Shown one piece after another: positions 1 through 12,300 of a stretch of 64,000 nucleotides of DNA. The stretch comes from Schistosoma mansoni (Eukaryota; Platyhelminthes; Trematoda; Strigeidida; Schistosomatidae). The translations under genes were made by a program, and so were the position numbers. Numbering within the stretch: position 1 is the first letter of the stretch; the number at the start of each line of letters is the position of its first letter. A model generated the notes under the pieces. The model saw only the letters and a program-made list of their open reading frames with translations, did no database searches and was not told the origin of the DNA. The DNA lies in NCBI RefSeq assembly GCF_000237925.1, contig NC_031495.1, positions 31,378,679 through 31,442,678 on the forward strand. The letters are read 5' to 3'.

Positions 1-563
1 CATTTAAAGATGAGTATTATCGTTGTTATAAATATTGACAAGAACAAACGGTTAGTGTTATGCTTAGTATATAGACGTAAAAACCACTGTAAAAATCTCT
101 GATTAAGTTGCCATTATAAGGCTTTTTAGAACTAATTTCATAATAGAAAGCATAAAGCGACGGCGTATGTATTGGCTAGATATGAGTTACACTTTTCCCA
201 ACTACATCAACCAATCGTCTAAATTTTTGAGTGACTTGTAATGACCATCTATGACTACATATAACGCGGGCATTACTTGATTAATCAAAATTTCCGACTT
301 GAACGAATAATGTTTCAACTTATAACTTTCTACACAAAAGTCTTAATAGACAACTATGCTACAGAAACCATTTTAACTGTAAGGCCATATGTTAGTGATT
401 AAGTTTAGTAAATCTGATGGGGGAATATTGAAAAAACGTCCCCATCATGTATGAGTAGACATCTGAAATACACATTAAGATGAGCAAAATATCTATACAG
501 TGGAAACATGTAATTCAATTTAACATATTCTGTCTTCACATTCATTCTGCATGATATATTTAG
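1..563. other. Non-coding flank, AT-rich
   Basis: No gene or recognisable repeat is seen. The stretch ends in a pyrimidine-containing run and TTTAG at 559-563, which serves as a plausible splice acceptor for the exon that follows. Confidence 0.4.
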
Positions 564-792
564 AAAGCATAAAGATCTTTCACCTAATCATCAATTATTG
601 TATTCACTAAATCACAATAAAAATGGTACCAATAATTTGGTCAGTCAACAACCAATTCGAATAATTACTGAACTAAAAGCACGGATTCAACGATTGAGAG
701 AAGAAAATATGGCGCTACGTCGGCTGCTTTTATGTCGACAACTTGTACCGGTAAAGCAATCAGATCAAGAAAGTGAACAACAACCATTTTGT
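564..792 (+). CDS. Internal exon of an unidentified coiled-coil protein
   Basis: An open frame of about 76 codons runs from an acceptor (TATTTAG at 557-563) to a strong donor, GTAAGT at 793. The product is polar and Asn/Gln-rich at first, then carries a leucine-zipper-like helix, IITELKARIQRLREENMALR, followed by RLLLCRQL and an acidic KQSDQESEQQ tail. Heptad hydrophobics and the REEN motif resemble kinesin stalk or bZIP-like coiled coils, but nothing names a family. There is no ATG inside, so this is an internal exon, starting with the third base of a codon and ending on a codon boundary. Neighbouring exons were not found: the flanks are AT-rich and closed in all frames. The exon boundaries are visible in the sequence; the gene assignment is inference. 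Confidence 0.45.
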
Positions 793-1825
793 GTAAGTCA
801 ATTTTTATTTAGGTAGTTAACTTTCAATTGCAGCATCATGAGCATAAAATATATATTTCGCTAGCTAATTTTTAATGAAAAGGCAAAATCTAATGCAAAA
901 ATCGTAATTGACATTAATGTATGAATCTGTAGATGGTTATGACGTCATATACAGGTTCGTGTAGTCGGTCTTCAATCTACATTTTTGGTGTGATAATGAT
1001 AAAACACAGCTCCATCAACTGAATTGTGTGTTCATTTTCGGTCTTCTACTAAACCGTTGAAAGCCAAGAAATTCGCTCATCACTCCACTATAAGTAATCG
1101 CTGATTAAGTTAGTCTACCTTAATTTAGTAAACGGATTATGTACCAATAGTTTCTCTTTGATCTACTTTACAATAAGTAGTAGACTGTCAATGGTTCATG
1201 TTAAAACAAACCACGAAAATCAAGTGAACTTAAAAATTTGACCCAAAGTTCGAACAGAACTACTAGACGGTTACAAGCTACCACAGTATGAGCCATTCCC
1301 CTTGAAGCTGAAGATGAACTTCATTGATATATGTCAACAAGCATGAAACTCAGAAAGAGATATTCCCATTGACTGTTGTGAAACATTTAATACCATTTGC
1401 AGTACAGAATGATTAACCTGGTAACTGAATTATATTTACTGATAATGAAATTCAGTCAATATAGATCAAATGACAGGATTTATCATGAGCAGTAAGTAAA
1501 AGACAATATCATTTTAAAGCAGCTTTAATAGATAATCACAACACCAGTTAATGCATTAAATTATATACTACTTACTAATTAAATGCTACATGATTGAAAT
1601 AGTACTAATAACTGTCGATGAATTTCTGAAAACCTGTTGAAACTATATCCCAAGTCGTGATACCTCAGCATAGAAGGTACCTGACAAAGTTTATCCTATG
1701 GTTTATCAGGAGTCATAGCTAGTATGGTACAACTAAACTATTGGGATGGAATTTTTCGTGACTCTAGTTGTTGCTGAGAAGTTAAATACATACAGCAATA
1801 GCTAAGTATGATAATTATGACATAT
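793..1825. other. Intron or intergenic, nothing recognised
   Basis: AT-rich sequence without a convincing open frame or repeat. It probably starts as the intron downstream of the exon ending at 792. Confidence 0.4.
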
Positions 1826-1925
1826 CTGGCTGACTGCTGAAGAGCCCCATACTAGGACGAAATGGCCATCCAGTGCTTCCAGGTTTTCAATAGTGACCTA
1901 AAATTGGCCCATTTATGATCTAAAT
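1826..1925 (+). mobile_element. tRNA-derived SINE, 5'-truncated fragment
   Basis: Contains the SINE body motifs GAAGAGCCCCATACTAGGAC and CCAGTGCTTCCAGGTTTTC, which recur at 12.1, 13.7, 14.1 and 14.9 kb in the opposite or same orientation. The tRNA-like head is missing here. The family resembles the Sm-alpha SINE of Schistosoma mansoni; the name is from memory, while the repetition is seen directly. Confidence 0.6.
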
Positions 1926-2384
1926 CAAAACTCGACAATCTCCACAAGCTTAAACTGATAAATAAAATGTACAAATTCTAAAACTGTTATTTTTACAGAG
2001 ACTATCTAATTCATGAAAAGATAGAAAAATTAAGGGAGCTGAAAAAGGTTTATATCAAAATTTTAATCGTTTACAAACATATTCATGAACATTGCAATTT
2101 TATTAGGATCGTGATATTTCTTCAAAATACTTTGGTTTGGAAAAGTTAACCAAGAAGATTATTAACATCGGTTTTTAATCAAGGCAGGTGGAAGAATCTT
2201 GTTTGACAGAATTTCATTTCAACTTCAAGTAAACTGTTGACTTATTCACATTTATTTCAAGAGGTGATATAAACAAAGAAAAATAAATCATCCTTTTCTT
2301 TACGATGTTGTTATTCGCTAAAAGTACTCTAAACAAAATAAACAATTTAAACCATTTAAACTCTACACTCCAAATTGAATGAAG
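1926..2384. other. Non-coding spacer
   Basis: AT-rich sequence with no recognised feature between the SINE fragment and the LINE. Confidence 0.4.
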
Positions 2385-4480
2385 AATTATGACGCCTCAT
2401 GATGAAAGCTCAGGTTCCTCAGAACTCATGAGGACCATACCTCTTCCAAAAAACACAGCAACAAGTAACACTCAGATATGCAACGTCCGTACAATGTGGG
2501 AGACCATGAGGACTAGCAAAATAGAAACGGAAACGAGGAGATACAAATTTGTGGTTATCGGAATCAGAGAAACCCATTGGACCCGAGCTGGACAACAAAG
2601 ATTAGGTACAATAGAGAGATGCTGTTGTACGCTGGCAACGAAGACAATAATGCTACCCACACTCAAAGTAATGCTCTGAATCAATACAGAGAATCACAGA
2701 AATCACCTACCTGATTGGAGTCTCATCGATCCAGAATCATCAAATCATCATTCAAAACAAAGAACGAAGGAATCACAATCAATCTTATTCATTGTTATGC
2801 ACCCACCAATAATAGCAACCAAGACGATAAACATCAGTTATACCCCAAACTGATATCGACCACAGCGAAGTGACCAGGAATCAATCTGATCATCCTGATG
2901 TGAAACCTAAATGACAAAGTCTGAATGGAAAACATCGGATATGACGATATCATGGGACGACACGGACTGACTGGGAGAAATGAACGAGAATGATGAGAGG
3001 TTTGTAAATTTGTGTGGATTCAACAAAATGGTAATGGGTGGCACAGTAATTCCCCAAAACATTTGGAGAGGGATGAAAGATGAACTAACTTCAACGTGTC
3101 AGGAGGTGATGGGTCTCAAGAAGCATAATCAAGAAGACAGAAATTAACAATAATCGAATGAGAACAGAGAAATTCAAGGCACAGAAGAAACACATAGAAG
3201 CAAACAAGTAAGTGAGGTGGAACATCAGAGCTGACAAACGGAAATACATGGAAGATATAGCAATGACAGTTGAACAAGCTGCAATAGAAGGGGATATAGA
3301 GCAACTATATGAGATACAATGAGGAAACTAGCAAGGTAATATAGTAAACCAAAGAGACCAATCAAAGACAGAGAAGCCAAGCCAATCACTGGGATTCGGG
3401 AAGAGCTTCCTTGACCATGAGAGGTTGTTTGAGAGTGTAGATTGGAGGATCTCATGGAATGTTATCCGTCACTATGGTGTCAGTAGCTGAGAACATTGTC
3501 AACAGCATACGGAATTCATATGAAGGATTACATTGCGAAGTGGTGCATGGAGGACAGCTGACAGATTCAATCCAAGTAAGGACTGCAGTCAGGCAGGACT
3601 TCCTACCCTCCCCATTTTTCTTTATTCTAGTCGGAGATTTGTATACGAAAAGCTGGACATCTGAGGAGAAGCACAGGATACAATGTACAGCTTCGATGCA
3701 GTGAGACGATTCGGACCTTACGGTGGTACTAGCTCTTCTATCCTATACACACCAACAAATGCCGATGAAGACAAACAGTGTAGGAGCAGCCTCTGAATAA
3801 GCAAACCCCAACATACACAATGGAAAAATAATCCTCCACAAGTACTACACATTGAATACCAACCAACAAAATCACACTTGATGGAGAAGCATTGAATGAG
3901 ATGGAAACATTCACGTATCTGGATAGCATCATCGATGAACAAGGAGGATGTAATGAAGACATAAATACGAGGATTGGTAAGACAAGGACAGAATTCCTAC
4001 TGTTGAAGAAAATATCGAACTCAAAACAACTCTCTACAATTTAATATCAAAGTCACAATCTTCAATACGAACATCAAGATAGTTCTACTGTATGGAGTTG
4101 AAACTTCGAGAACCACCACAACCATCATCGAAATAGTCCAAGTATTTATCAACAATTGTCTACGCATCATACTCAATGTCCGTTTTTCGGATATGATCAG
4201 CAACAGCAACGAGTCAGATTCCAGTTGAATAGGAAATTAGGAATAGACGTTGGAAGTGAATATGACACACATTGAGGAAATCATCAAACTGTATCACGAG
4301 TCAATCACTAACTTTGAATCCTGAAAGGAAATTGAAAAGAGAAAGAATAAAAAGCTTACTTCGTCGAGAATCAGGAGCAGACATGGAAGGGATGAATAGC
4401 AAGTGGAAAGGACAGAGTTGGATGGAGAATGCTTGTGTGTGGCCTATGTTTTTTTTATTGAGGCGTGACAGGCGTAAGTC
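2385..4480 (+). mobile_element. SR2-like (RTE clade) LINE, degenerate copy
   Basis: A decayed non-LTR retrotransposon. At 2,480-2,600 the endonuclease start is readable (RYKFVVIGIRETHWT), and 3,459-3,660 encodes reverse transcriptase palm sequence (NIVNSIRNSYEGLHCEVVHG, then QVRTAVRQ). It ends at about 4,430-4,480 with the family 3' motif (GGATGGAGAATGCT followed by GGCGTAAGT) also present at 11.4, 31.9 and 57.3 kb. Many frameshifts and stops break it, so it is not active. The same protein is encoded by the minus-strand copy at 57.3-59.4 kb. SR2 is a known Schistosoma RTE-like family; the assignment rests on remembered similarity and on agreement between the copies here. Confidence 0.75.
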
Positions 4481-5537
4481 AGAAATGTTCTTTTCAGAAA
4501 CTTGTCTTCCTTTACATATAAAACAAATTGGTATATCAAAAAAATGCCTTATTTTATTTTTTTGTACTATTCTAAATAGATCATATTAAAATCAATTTGA
4601 CCTAATTTTTGATGATTGACATTTAATTGGAAACGCAGTACTGGCCGTTTTTCACTGGCGATTGATTTAACACTTTTTGATATAGTAGATTGAAATACAC
4701 TGTTAATCCAGCTAATAATTAAACGACGTATACTTACATCATATGTATTTTAACACAAAAACATTTATCTATCTCAATATCTACTTAATTTTTTTCCCTA
4801 TTTTACTTGAAGATCATCCTGTTTAATATTTAAATTAACGTAATTATATTTTTAAATAGGTTCAGGTCATAAAACTAGGAATTTACCATATATTGTGAAG
4901 TGATTTTCAACATACAATAATTTAATGTGAGGGTCGTATCTTCAGTTTTATATATATAAACTAAGGATATATCGTTAATTCTTTGTATTCCACAATTCTA
5001 CAGTAAGTTCATCTAATCAGCTAATGATTGACACAACTTAGCCAAACTGAACAGTAAATTGATTAAAGCGTCATTAAATTATTGTAACTCACTTCCAAGT
5101 GTACATACCGTTAAGAGAAATGAGTTTCAAATTTTAATACTCAGAAACTCAATGTTCATATTTCATTTTACTAAAATCACATTAATCATTTGATCATTAT
5201 AACACTATTAAATAAAGAATTTCTAAAAAATATCATGAAGTATAGCACGATGAATAACAGCTAGTATCTAACGAGTTTTACATCATAAGTAAACATGTCT
5301 TCTAGTTATGAATATTACTAATTTAATTAGTAGAGATTTTGAGGTAGTAAACTTATTAAAACCTGCATCATACTACAATAAAACATTCCAGTTGATGCTT
5401 TATACAATTTAATGCCTCAGTCAAATAGACAAAATAACTCTAGGAATTTAAATATTCACTGATATCCGAATTCCTGTATCGATAACAATCATTGTTTTCA
5501 TTACAAATCAAACAATATATATGTATATATAATTTAC
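4481..5537. other. Non-coding, probable GPCR intron
   Basis: AT-rich. It lies downstream of the minus-strand GPCR exon and probably belongs to that gene's first intron. I saw no further transmembrane-coding exon. Confidence 0.4.
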
Positions 5538-5794
5538 CTTGCCCAACCAGATGGTAAATGAACAAGTAATATTCCAGTGTCTGTTAATGATAATGCTGTC
5601 ATAAATAAATATGGTGTAGCTTCAAATTGTTTATGACTTAATACAATTACATTTATTATATTTAATATTGCTCCAATAATACATATTGTTGTCTGGACAA
5701 AAAATGCACTATATATTTCTATATTATTTTCTCTATATAATGTTAAATTTGTATCTGATCGTAAATTTGTTAAATTACTATACGTTTGATTCAT
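5538..5794 (-). CDS. Rhodopsin-like GPCR, first coding exon (TM1-TM2)
   Basis: ATG at 5,794-5,792 opens an 85-codon exon ending at a donor (CAAG/GTAAAT) with two bases left over. The product has an extracellular N-terminus with several N-x-S/T sites (NQT, NLT), a first membrane helix (TICIIGAILNIINVIVLSHK) with the class A TM1 asparagine, a short loop, and the beginning of helix 2 (YLFMTALSLTD, with the conserved L-x-x-x-D). The pattern resembles peptide receptors of the FMRFamide type and flatworm orphan GPCRs. The ligand cannot be called from one exon. TM3-7 are not visible at lower coordinates, so the remaining exons are either across a long intron or beyond position 1. This gene would be transcribed in the same direction as the KMT2 gene. 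Confidence 0.65.
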
Positions 5795-7243
5795 AATGAA
5801 AACTATGGTTTAATAAATATTTCAATTCATTTTATTTTGTTTTAAATGATTAATTCAAAAAAATACTTTCATTAAACAAATAAAATATTCATTGTTCAAT
5901 GTTGTTGTTGTTTTTCATTTCATTTTAGATTATTAACTTTCATATGTTTCAGCTTAATTTAATAATCTAATTATATTTATATATATGTTTGATAAATAAA
6001 AGATATTTTAAATGACCAATCAAAAAAAAGTTATTGGATCACTTTTCTGATTGGTTGATTTTCTTAAATATTTTTCATTAGTCAATATACATATACTTTT
6101 TTTAAATGAGTTTTTTTTTAGAACTTTAAGCTACTATTTTTAATTCAACTACTCAAAATAGGTAAATCATATGAAATTAATTAAATCTGTACTTGAAAAG
6201 GATTAGAGAAAATATAATTTTTGTGTTAAAAGTTTTCTAGCTAGTTCATGAATGACAAACTGTTATTCATTAGATATTCAATAGATATATTACTCAAGTA
6301 CTATAATCAAAATTTCCTGGTATCCAAGTGTCTTACTAATTATTATATAATGATGTTTTCTTCTGTACAATTTTTAATCCTTCTTTTATATCAGAGTATA
6401 TATTTATTTGATCAGATTACAATAGGAGTACATTCAGTGTTCACCAACTGTGCTACAAAACTCTTCTAAAGTTATGACGTAGTTTTGCAAGTTTATACAG
6501 TTCTAGAATGATAATAATTTCAAAGGATCGTTTATCATGTTGGTTTAAGTCTCTATTAACGACTTCATAACTAACAACACGAAGCGATATTAAGTAACAT
6601 TCTAAATCAAGTATCACTGGGAGGTTTTCTCGCCACTGTCATAAATTCCTAAGTCGTACTAACTTACAATCTCAGCTGTCAGAGAACCCAGGCGCTTTAG
6701 GTATCATAGCGAGCACTTCAATCCTAAATCACTAAACCAGTACCAAAAGTATAAATGCGTGAATTCGATCGGTCCACGAAATTTTAGAATCATCTTCAAA
6801 TTCTATTCGTGGGTCCGTGATGTAAATGATGACATAGTCTGAACTGTTTGATGACATGATATCGGAAGTCAACTGATTATTTGAGAAACTTCCATAATAT
6901 TGTATTTCATCAAAAATCTTGTCAGTGCATTTTTATTTCACCAACTTAATGCATCTAAATATTCCTAATATGGGAGAGAATATTTCAAAAACTTATACGG
7001 AAATAATTTCAATTTAAAACATCTGATTTGTACATAAGTCTCTTTACTATGAATCTGAATGTTTCAACAAAACAAGGTTATTTCAAATTACATGAATCGT
7101 TTACAAAAATGCGATGTGTTAAATAGGTATTTAAGAAGGGGATAAAACAAAAAGAAAAAATACTAACCTAAGTAATTTATACGAATATTCATCAAGATTA
7201 GAACGAATAGATTGACAAAAATTGTGTGAAGAGTATACAGAAG
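5795..7243. other. Upstream of the GPCR exon; no gene seen
   Basis: Very AT-rich. It would contain the promoter or 5' UTR of the GPCR gene if 5,792 is the true start. No motif could be supported. Confidence 0.4.
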
Positions 7244-7613
7244 TCATTATATGTGAAAATTATATTTGAAATAATCTCAGCGATTGAAATTTAAATAATT
7301 TCAATGTTTCGTCCGACTAACTTGTCTGGACTTCTTCAGGATAATAGTCAAAATCATCACAGAAATATATAGTGCTTTTAAACAATCATATCAAAATCTA
7401 TACTACGTTAAACCAATCATATTTGGATGTTGAATTTTTTAACGTAGTATAGATTTCGATATAATTGTTTAAAAGCACTATATATTTCTTTGATGATTTT
7501 GATTTAGATTATTTCCCTGAAGAAGTCCAGACAAGGGAGCTGGACGTAACGTGAGGATTATTTAAATAAATTTCAATCACTGAGACTATCAAATGTAATT
7601 TTCACATATAATA
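7244..7613. repeat. Long inverted repeat (hairpin), about 170-base arms
   Basis: The left arm (about 7,244-7,411) and right arm (about 7,438-7,613) are reverse complements at roughly 80-85% by eye, separated by about 26 bases. Matching landmarks include ATGTGAAAATTA versus TAATTTTCACAT at the outer ends, GTCTGGACTTCTTCAGG versus CCTGAAGAAGTCCAGAC in the middle, and AATCTATACTACGTTAAA versus its complement next to the loop. There is no open frame. It may be a fold-back or MITE-like element, or two head-to-head copies of a retroelement end. Confidence 0.8.
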
Positions 7614-10341
7614 ATTAGCCTAAGTATTTGATTGAGAAGAAAGATAACAAAATATTATTATACAGATAAATAACGATATAAATACGTAAAATTACTGAAT
7701 TAATATAATGAACTAATAAAAATAGTAAAACAGGAAAATAGATATTTAAGAAAATGAAAATAAAATTATTAACGTCTTATAAAAAATGATGATAACTGAT
7801 TACACAGGCGACCCTGAAACATGAAAAAATCATTTTATCAACGAACTTTTTCAATTGAATGACATAAATACCTAAAACGTTGAACAAAGCATAATTCATC
7901 AGACAAAAAAGAACAAATTAAGACACTGAAGGGTAAACCAAGACAATTCTTGAGATGGTGGAGAAGATTTGTAGCTCAGGTGGGTGATTTTGATGTAGGT
8001 TTGTTCTCTGAGCTGGATGGTTTGGTTGTGGAGCTTTCATCGTTCTTCTGAATGACATCATCAGCACAAACTTTGGGTAGAATTGAAGTGTTTGAATTTC
8101 TCCACAAGTGATTCACAGTTTGTCCTGTGCACTTCGATGTTGATTGCTTCTTATTGACCTTAAACCTGTCATTGTTTATTTTTTTGTTTTGGTTGTATCT
8201 CCTATTGGTTTGACAATTCTTTTATAACAATTAAACAATGTAGTAGTTTAACACAATCAAGAACAATAGGAATTATTTACTCCGTATTGTATGCATTGGA
8301 AATAAACATAATTCTAAACTGTTAAACATACACTAAAAATATCATTTATTTTGAATAATTAATTTGTTGTTAAAGATTATTATTTCTCGTACATAGATGA
8401 AACTATAGTGAACCTACAAAACCGTAAAGACAAACTTTATTTTGCGATAAAGGTTGGTTTAATTAATCAACAGCTTTGGCTAAAAACCGGCATTAGATAA
8501 TGATTTATTGAATATTAACAAGTACTTGATTGAATTTTTATTACAAAATCAGTGCAAAGTAGTAACTTAAACTCAAGATCCCACACGGAGTCGAGTATTG
8601 ATTCTAATGGTTTTATAACAGGTATCGACCTTGCATTCGTGAAATAGAATCCAATAATTTGGCACTCTTAAAAAGGAATAATATTAAACATAGTAAAAAC
8701 TGTTGTTAGGTATTATATGAAAAAACTAACTAGTTCTCATAGTATTTACCAATGTTAGAATGACTTATTTACTTACCCACTTATTATATATATATATATA
8801 TATATTATATAGTCCTACTGTTTTTTGTACATTGAATATCACTGTATAAACACATAATATAATGTACATTCCTATACTGTTAACGGCAAATAATTTTTTT
8901 TTAATTGAAGCACCCTCATTAGAATTATAAATTATACTAAAAACAATATTTCAGTGTATCAAATTACTTTATCCCATAAATTAAATCCAGCTGATGTAAA
9001 ATTCTAGCGTTAGCAAACTTCATATTTATACTCTAATATTGTTTGTCAATTCCTTTCATTTCATTAGCTACTTATTTATATTTTACTGTAAATAAGCAAA
9101 AAACAATCAAGAAAATCATGATTATTCGTTCCTGCTTCATAATTGAGTCGCAAGTTTTATACTACTCATCAGTCGTATAAGCATTTAACAAAACAGAAAT
9201 CTGCAGTACGTTAATGGTGTGGAAGTAAATAAAAAGATCATTCATTATCTCATTATTGTGAAGAAACACCACTGTTTTAAAATTCAGCTTACTGAGATGT
9301 GAGCTTATGAGGTATGTGATTTTTCTTCAACAGAAATTTGTATGTATGTATGTATGTATAGATCCTATAACATTGGTGGAAATGTTTGAGAAATTGAGAG
9401 AATGAAATCTCATTCAAGCTTTTGTGTTTGAAGTACATAAACCATCAAGATTGAAAATACTCAGTTCATTTACCCAAATTATCTTGTTAAGTATTTGTCA
9501 TACTATAGCACCAAATTGTTTGAAATCACATTGAGACGTAACTCAATATGTGCAATATAGTTTGTTTATTGTCCTTTTTTAAAGTTAGGTGTAATGACAG
9601 GGTTTCGAGTCACTAAGTAACGCTAATCAGAAAACAACACAGTTCGTGAATAAATCTCGATGAAATCCTTTTAATACAACAGCAGCTAACATTATATCAT
9701 TTTCTTTTTGTCTAATAAAAAATTATTTCTAAAAGAGAATCCTTTGGTTTGTTCATTAAGGCAATAAGTTGAAAAAAAATACCGTCACAATACAAACTAA
9801 TGAAAAGACGATAAAAAAACAAATTATATGATATAAAAGGTACTGAATAGTTGACAAGTATCATAATAGAAGGTTTACTTTGTACCAGCCTAATAAATCC
9901 TTTATGATCTTAGCAGATATTTCAAAAAACTAAACTGAACTTCTCAGACAAAACTACGAAAACATTAATGTCCTTTGAAAAAGAAGATATATCTTTAAGA
10001 TCCTTAATATATTAATTGTAATGCACATCATTAATTACATCATTCATAGATCTAGTGATTTTTGATATTCAGTAAACATAATTCAAAACTCTTTATTTAA
10101 CGGCATGCTTTTTGTTACTTCCAATTTTTCGTTATTTTCTGATCTACATCTTATGGTCTCCCATACTATGTTATTCAATAAATCTCCGTTTACTCAGTTT
10201 CCGTCAGTTATCAGTTCCAGCATTTCTTTTTCAAAGTAAGCTAATAGGTTTGTTCCTTAGGACACTTAACATAAATTCTTCAAGTCAAATTTAAATGCTA
10301 TTCGATCCTATTAATTTAAAAATATTAAGAACTGAAAAATT
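7614..10341. other. Intergenic, microsatellites and a possible dispersed repeat
   Basis: Nothing coding is supported. A GC-richer block at about 7,955-8,160 (with GAATGACATCATCAGCACAA) looks like part of a dispersed schistosome repeat, but no second copy lies in this window. (TA)n lies at about 8,783-8,810 and (GTAT)n at about 9,340-9,360. Confidence 0.4.
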
Positions 10342-10587
10342 ATGTTATTATTAAATTTAATTTCGTTCTTGTTATATCCGGTCTTCGCTAATTGTTATGA
10401 CTGCGTCGCCAATTTGTTATGTTATTACTTATGCATGAAAAAAAACGAGGAACCATCTCAACTCCCACGATGCGAAGTAAGAACGCCAAGTAGGAAAGAT
10501 TTATCAAACCCAAAACACGAAGACGACCCCAATCGAAAATTCACTTATTTATATATTGATTTGTACACCTATCTGACAACTAGTTAG
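10342..10587 (+). CDS. Possible small secreted protein (doubtful)
   Basis: ATG-started frame of 81 codons. Residues 1-18 (MLLLNLISFLLYPVFANC) look like a signal peptide, followed by a Cys-containing segment (YDCVANLLCYYLC) and a charged tail (KKNEEPSQLPRCE). A GTAAGA donor lies directly after the PRCE codons at about 10,478, so the frame could be a first exon, with the remaining codons being intron. Local base composition rises compared with the flanks over 10,440-10,540. No homology is recognised, and a chance open frame in AT-rich DNA is a real alternative. Confidence 0.25.
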   Translation: MLLLNLISFLLYPVFANCYDCVANLLCYYLCMKKNEEPSQLPRCEVRTPSRKDLSNPKHEDDPNRKFTYLYIDLYTYLTTS

Positions 10588-12060
10588 AATGAATTCACAT
10601 ATATGAAAAATACTCAGAGTTATAACAATTCACATACTGCATGTTATGCTGAGCATAGTTGACGTTAATTTATTACAAAAATATCATATCTTGAATAAAT
10701 AGTATACTCAAATAATTTTATGTTACAACGAATAAAATATCACACTGTTAAAACAAAACTGAATGCTACACTGCGTAATTATCGCATTGAGTTGAAAACG
10801 GAGGCAATTTAGAACAAAAATCACAACGAGTAAGAGAATCTAATTTTACTTTTTAATCCCGTCATATCAGTTCTTTGCTTCCCGGTGTTGAATATCGTAT
10901 TATGTTACCAGAGAATGTGAGTCGAAAAAATAATTATCAATTCTTACAATCAAACACGTGTAATGAACAAAATTAGTAAGTAATGGAACTGTCATTGCCT
11001 ATCACCTTTCAATAGCATGTAATTTCAAACTTATCATTCAAGTCATACAGTAAAGTGAAACCCTGTTTTGAAATCACGAAGTATAAGAACAGTAATAGTC
11101 ATAAACTTCCAAAATGATGATTAAATTTATAAGTATATTTATGAAACTTAGTCATCCAGCAAAAAAATAAGAGGTCAATTAGCCTTTTTGTTCAGATTCT
11201 CGTTGGTTCAGACAGCTTTCAGAGAGAAATAAAGCTATTTACTTGATTCTCATAACTTTTCATCTAATCATAAGTAAAACTGTATGGGCATAGGTAGTTA
11301 CTTACAACATTAAGAAAAACTACCCTACTCACACATAAACAAACATTCTACACATTACATAAAGATAGAAGTACCTCAACAAATTAATAAATATTCAGTA
11401 AGCAAAGTGGGTTGGAGAATGCTAGTCGGAGGCCTATGCTCCATTAGGGGTAACAGGCATAATTAAGTAAGCAAAGAAAATTAACATACTAATATAAAAA
11501 CACTTAATTTGTTCCTACTAAATTGCCAAATTCTTATTTTTATACCATATAAATATATGCAACAAATAAATCGTCAGTAATATCTTAGTAGATTCCATAC
11601 CTAATCACAGTTTATATATATAAATTTTAATTTATAAGAATTATGTTTATCAAGAGAATAAACAAAAAGGGAATCAAACTTACAGTTTTAGTAATTATAC
11701 TCATATGTTTCAGTGTTTAACTGAGGATTAAAGTCAAGAAATAGATGAATGCCGACCAAAATACGGTAAGGATCACGTGATACATAACAAAATGAGTAAA
11801 TACTGATTTTCAGAATTGAATACATTAACTGAATGTTGTTTTGTTCAATTCCAAAAATAAAGATCAGAAAGTTTCAAAACTATGAGTTCATATCAAACAA
11901 GAGTTTTAAATAGATATGAAGCATTTTTTTATTATTTTCAATTCTCAAACATGTTTAATTGGAATAAAAATGATAGAATTTTCTGACAAAAACAATTTTA
12001 AAATTAAATAATTAAGTTTTTTCAAGCTAAATTATAATATAATTAATTTTATAGTAGAAA
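10588..12060. other. Intergenic
   Basis: No gene seen. The only recognised item is the SR2 tail at 11.4 kb, listed separately. Confidence 0.4.
11405..11470 (+). mobile_element. SR2-like LINE, extreme 3' fragment
   Basis: About 65 bases match the 3' end of the SR2-like copies at 31.9 kb and 57.3 kb: GTGGGTTGGAGAATGCTAGT, then GGCCTATGCTCC, then TAACAGGC followed by a TAAGTAAGC tail. This is a strongly 5'-truncated insertion. Confidence 0.7.
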
Positions 12061-12300
12061 TCATTAGTCAATTGAAGCTAGATCATCATGGAAAACCTGG
12101 AACCACTGGACAGCCGTTTCGTCCTATCGTGGGACTCCTCAGCTATGAGACTGATAGGTCCTGAGCTCGAATCTCGCGAGGCGGGATCGTAGATGTGTGC
12201 TGATGAAGAGTCCCACAATAGGACGAAACGGTTGTCCAGTGCTTCTAGGTTTTCCATGGTGTTCTAGCTTCAATTGACTCATGATTTCAACTATAAAATT
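12061..12300. mobile_element. Two SINE copies head to head (palindrome)
   Basis: 12,061-12,141 carries the SINE body in minus orientation and 12,150-12,300 in plus orientation. The roughly 85-base arms pair across a spacer of about 65 bases that holds the tRNA B-box (GAGCTCGAATCTCGCGAGGC). The SINE 3' part (GTCAATTGAAGCTAGA and its complement) lies at both outer edges. Confidence 0.75.

Noticed and set aside
3116-3962. Several minus-strand frames of 60-76 codons
   Set aside because: They are antisense shadows of the SR2-like LINE on the plus strand.
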